NCBI GenBank assembly: GCA_964624475.1
Contig: CAZUYC010000136.1
Span: 62,001 to 126,000, forward strand
From: CAZUYC01 sp964624475
GTDB lineage: Bacteria; Myxococcota_A; UBA9160; SMWR01
Reading direction: 5' to 3'
Length of the DNA: 64,000 bases
The notes below the pieces were generated by a model. That model did not search any database and had not been told where the DNA came from. It was given only the letters and a program-made list of their open reading frames with translations. The stretch's first letter is position 1, and each line of letters opens with the position of its first letter. Of the stretch, positions 62,159 to 64,000 are shown one piece after another. A program made the translations under genes and the position numbers.

Positions 62159-62974
62159 ATGCCCGCACCGAGTCGCGTCCTGGCCGTCGTGAATCAGAAG
62201 GGTGGCGTCGGCAAGACCACTACGGCCGTCAACCTCGCGGCCTCGTTCGCGGCTTCGGAACGAGCGACCCTGATCATCGACCTCGATCCGCAGGCGAACG
62301 CGTCCAGCGCGTTTGGGATTCATGGCGCATCGCGTCATGTGTATGACGCTCTGATCGGCCGCTGCGTCATGAAGGACATCGTCCAGCCGACCGAGCTCGG
62401 TTACCTTCACATCGTCCCGTCCGGGCGGGATCTCTACGGAGCCGAGATCGAGCTCGTCTCGGCGTTGAGCCGGGAACGGCGGCTCGAGCGGGTGCTGCTC
62501 GACCTGCGCGATTCCTACGACCTGATCGTGGTCGACTGCCCGCCCTCGCTGGGCCTGCTCACCGTGAACGCGCTCACCGCGGCGGACTCCGTCCTGATCC
62601 CGCTCCAATGCGAGTACTATGCGCTCGAGGGGCTCGCCGGGCTGCTGGAAACCGTCTCGGCCGTGCGCCAGCAGCTCAACCCCCAGCTCACGCTCGAGGG
62701 CATCGTGTTGACGATGGTGGACCAGCGCAACAATCTGAGCCGGCAGGTCGAGCAGGAAGTGCGGTCCCACTTCAGCGAGCGGGTGTTCCAGTCGACCATC
62801 CCGCGCAACGTCCGGCTGAGCGAGGCACCGAGCCACGGCAAGCCGATCCTCCTCTACGACATCCACTCGAGGGGCGCCACGAGCTATCTGAACCTCGCCG
62901 AGGAGATCCTGGTGCGGATCGGGACATCCGAGCCGCGGCGCGCACCCCCGGCCCTTGGAAGGAGGATCGAATGA
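62159..62974 (+). CDS. parA: chromosome partitioning ATPase ParA
   Basis: A 271-residue Walker-type ATPase that segregates the origin. Seen: deviant Walker A KGGVGKTTTAVNLAA (about 15-29), switch DLDPQANASSAFG (about 42-54) and the YDLIVVDCPPSLGLLTVNAL Walker B region (about 121-140). No N-terminal DNA-binding extension, so it is a chromosomal type ParA/Soj. ATG at 62159. parB overlaps its end by four bases. Confidence 0.95.
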   Translation: MPAPSRVLAVVNQKGGVGKTTTAVNLAASFAASERATLIIDLDPQANASSAFGIHGASRHVYDALIGRCVMKDIVQPTELGYLHIVPSGRDLYGAEIELVSALSRERRLERVLLDLRDSYDLIVVDCPPSLGLLTVNALTAADSVLIPLQCEYYALEGLAGLLETVSAVRQQLNPQLTLEGIVLTMVDQRNNLSRQVEQEVRSHFSERVFQSTIPRNVRLSEAPSHGKPILLYDIHSRGATSYLNLAEEILVRIGTSEPRRAPPALGRRIE

Positions 62975-63843
62975 GCCGACCGACCGCGCTGGGCCGCGGC
63001 CTCGGTGCCTTGATCCCGGGCGTCGGCCCCGTCGCAGCCGCCGAGATTCCGCGGTTGGAACCCGGGCCCGTGGCGATTCCCGTCGACGCGATCGATCCGA
63101 ACCCCGAGCAGCCCCGCAGGGTGTTCGACGCGGCGGAGCTCCGGGGTCTGGCGGACTCGATCCGCCGGCACGGGGTGCTCCAGCCGGTGGTCGTCCGGCG
63201 TGCGGGCGGGCGCTACGAGCTCGTCGTCGGCGAGCGTCGGTGGCGGGCGAGCCGCGAGGCGGGGCTGGCAACGGTTCCCGCCGTCGTCGCCGACCTGGAA
63301 GATCGGGCCCGCCTCGAGGTGGCCCTCGTCGAGAACGTCCAGCGCCGCGACCTGAACGCGATCGAGCTCGCCCACGCCTTCCGGGCACTCGGGGAGGCCG
63401 GCGCGACCCAGGAGGAGATTGGCGAGCGCGTGGGGCTCGATCGCTCCACCGTCGCGAATCACCTGCGCCTGCTCGAGCTCCCGAGCGAGATCCAGACCGA
63501 CGTCGAGGCCGGCCGGATCAGCGCCGGGCACGCCAAGGCGCTCCTCCAGGTGACGAACCCGGAGCGGCGCCGCCACCTCCGCGACCGCATCCTCGGGGAC
63601 GGGCTCTCGGTGCGGGCTGCCGAGGAGCTCGCCCAGGCCTCCGGCGGCGCGCGCCCGCGCAAGGCTCGCGGGGCCCGACCGGGTGCGGACCCGAACCTCC
63701 AGCGGCTGATCGACGGCCTGCGCCAGCGTCTCCAGACGCGCGTACGCGTCCAGGGCCAGGCCTCGCGCGGTCGCATCGAGATCGAATACTTCGGCGCCGA
63801 CGATCTGCAGCGCATCGCGGGCCTCCTGCTCGGCGATGCCTGA
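62971..63843 (+). CDS. parB: chromosome partitioning protein ParB
   Basis: A 290-residue DNA-binding CTPase. Seen: N-terminal GRGLGALIPG (contacts ParA), IPVDAIDPNPEQPRRVFD, the CTP-binding GERRWRASREAGL and ENVQRRDLNAIELA (about 120-133), and the helix-turn-helix TQEEIGERVGLDRSTVANHLRL (about 149-170). The C-terminal dimer domain ends EIEYFGADDLQRIAGLLLG. ATG at 62971 overlaps the parA stop (ATGA). It should bind the three nearby parS sites. Confidence 0.96.
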   Translation: MSRPTALGRGLGALIPGVGPVAAAEIPRLEPGPVAIPVDAIDPNPEQPRRVFDAAELRGLADSIRRHGVLQPVVVRRAGGRYELVVGERRWRASREAGLATVPAVVADLEDRARLEVALVENVQRRDLNAIELAHAFRALGEAGATQEEIGERVGLDRSTVANHLRLLELPSEIQTDVEAGRISAGHAKALLQVTNPERRRHLRDRILGDGLSVRAAEELAQASGGARPRKARGARPGADPNLQRLIDGLRQRLQTRVRVQGQASRGRIEIEYFGADDLQRIAGLLLGDA

Positions 63844-64000
63844 GCACGCGTCGGCGCCGCCGCCGTGGACGGCCGAGCCCGAGCGGGTCCTGATCGGCCC
63901 GGGCGCATCGTTCGACGGACTGCTCGTCCTGCACGGCCCTGCACGCGTCGAAGGCCGCGTGCGCGGGGAGATCGTCGGGTCGAGCCTCTGGATCGGCCGC
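63836..64000 (+). CDS. bactofilin, N-terminal part (cut by window end)
   Basis: The first 55 residues of a bactofilin, a polymerising beta-helix cytoskeletal protein. Seen: the short Pro/Glu N-terminal tail, then VLIGPGASFDGLLVLHGPAR, VEGRVRGEIVGSSLWIGR, with the beta-helix hydrophobic pattern. The ATG at 63836 lies 8 nt inside the parB end. Bactofilins beside parAB are known in Myxococcus, where they position the ParABS apparatus. Confidence 0.85.
   Translation, partial: MPEHASAPPPWTAEPERVLIGPGASFDGLLVLHGPARVEGRVRGEIVGSSLWIGR

Overview
The window is very GC-rich (about 70%), densely coded DNA from a Gram-negative bacterial chromosome. It shows outer-membrane efflux parts, a SurA-like chaperone, several lipoproteins, F-type ATP synthase genes whose c subunit carries a signal peptide, and a bactofilin beside parAB. 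Together these suggest a deltaproteobacteria-like lineage (Myxococcota, Desulfobacterota, Binatota or relatives). The exact taxon cannot be fixed from the sequence. No rRNA, tRNA, CRISPR array or classical transposase was found.

Region by region. 0.1-9.2 kb: a minus-strand heavy-metal export cluster (TolC-like outer membrane factor, adaptor, CzcA/CusA-type RND pump, PII-like regulator, Zn/Cd-type P1B ATPase and two small secreted proteins). 9.3-14.3 kb: a tight minus-strand run of SppA, SRPBCC protein, alpha/beta hydrolase, ECF sigma factor, anti-sigma factor and a DUF3106-like periplasmic protein. 14.4-28.8 kb: mixed metabolism and envelope genes, namely a thiolase-fold protein without its nucleophilic cysteine, a double GNAT, a metallophosphoesterase, a TMTC-like membrane protein, a TPR protein with an O-methyltransferase, a sterol-desaturase-family enzyme, an RluA-type pseudouridine synthase, a Leptospira-type citramalate synthase and two unknown lipoproteins. 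28.8-32.8 kb: glycolate oxidase subunits glcDEF. 32.8-39.8 kb: a TPR/zincin protein, a zinc-ribbon coiled-coil protein, and a small surface-polysaccharide group (sulfotransferase, flippase, methyltransferase, GT-C glycosyltransferase). 39.9-49.7 kb: SurA-like isomerase, UvrA, DUF2333 protein, PKD-bearing phosphoesterase, thymidylate kinase and the ATP synthase Fo genes (atpZ, atpI, atpB, atpE). 49.8-57.4 kb: hemL, gyrA, gyrB, dnaN on the minus strand. 57.7-64 kb: rpmH, rnpA, yidD, yidC, jag, rsmG, parA, parB and the start of a bactofilin on the plus strand, with three parS sites.

The last 15 kb is an origin-proximal neighbourhood: genes diverge from the 57.4-57.7 kb gap, as expected at a replication origin, but dnaA is missing from its usual place between rpmH and dnaN.

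The most unusual signal is a family of short repeats with a 26-nt core (six cores at five loci). Copies sit in frame inside uvrA (33 extra residues) and hemL (38 extra residues), at the 5' ends of uvrA and a lipoprotein gene, and between genes. The cores come in two versions with swapped bases that keep a small stem-loop, and the uvrA and hemL copies are read in different frames. This resembles coding-tolerant palindromic repeats such as those of Rickettsia, but the sequence does not match any family I recognise. Other points of interest are the cysteine-less thiolase with a fused C-terminal domain, repeated 4-nt TTGA/GTGA start-stop overlaps, and a Na+-type binding signature in the ATP synthase c subunit.
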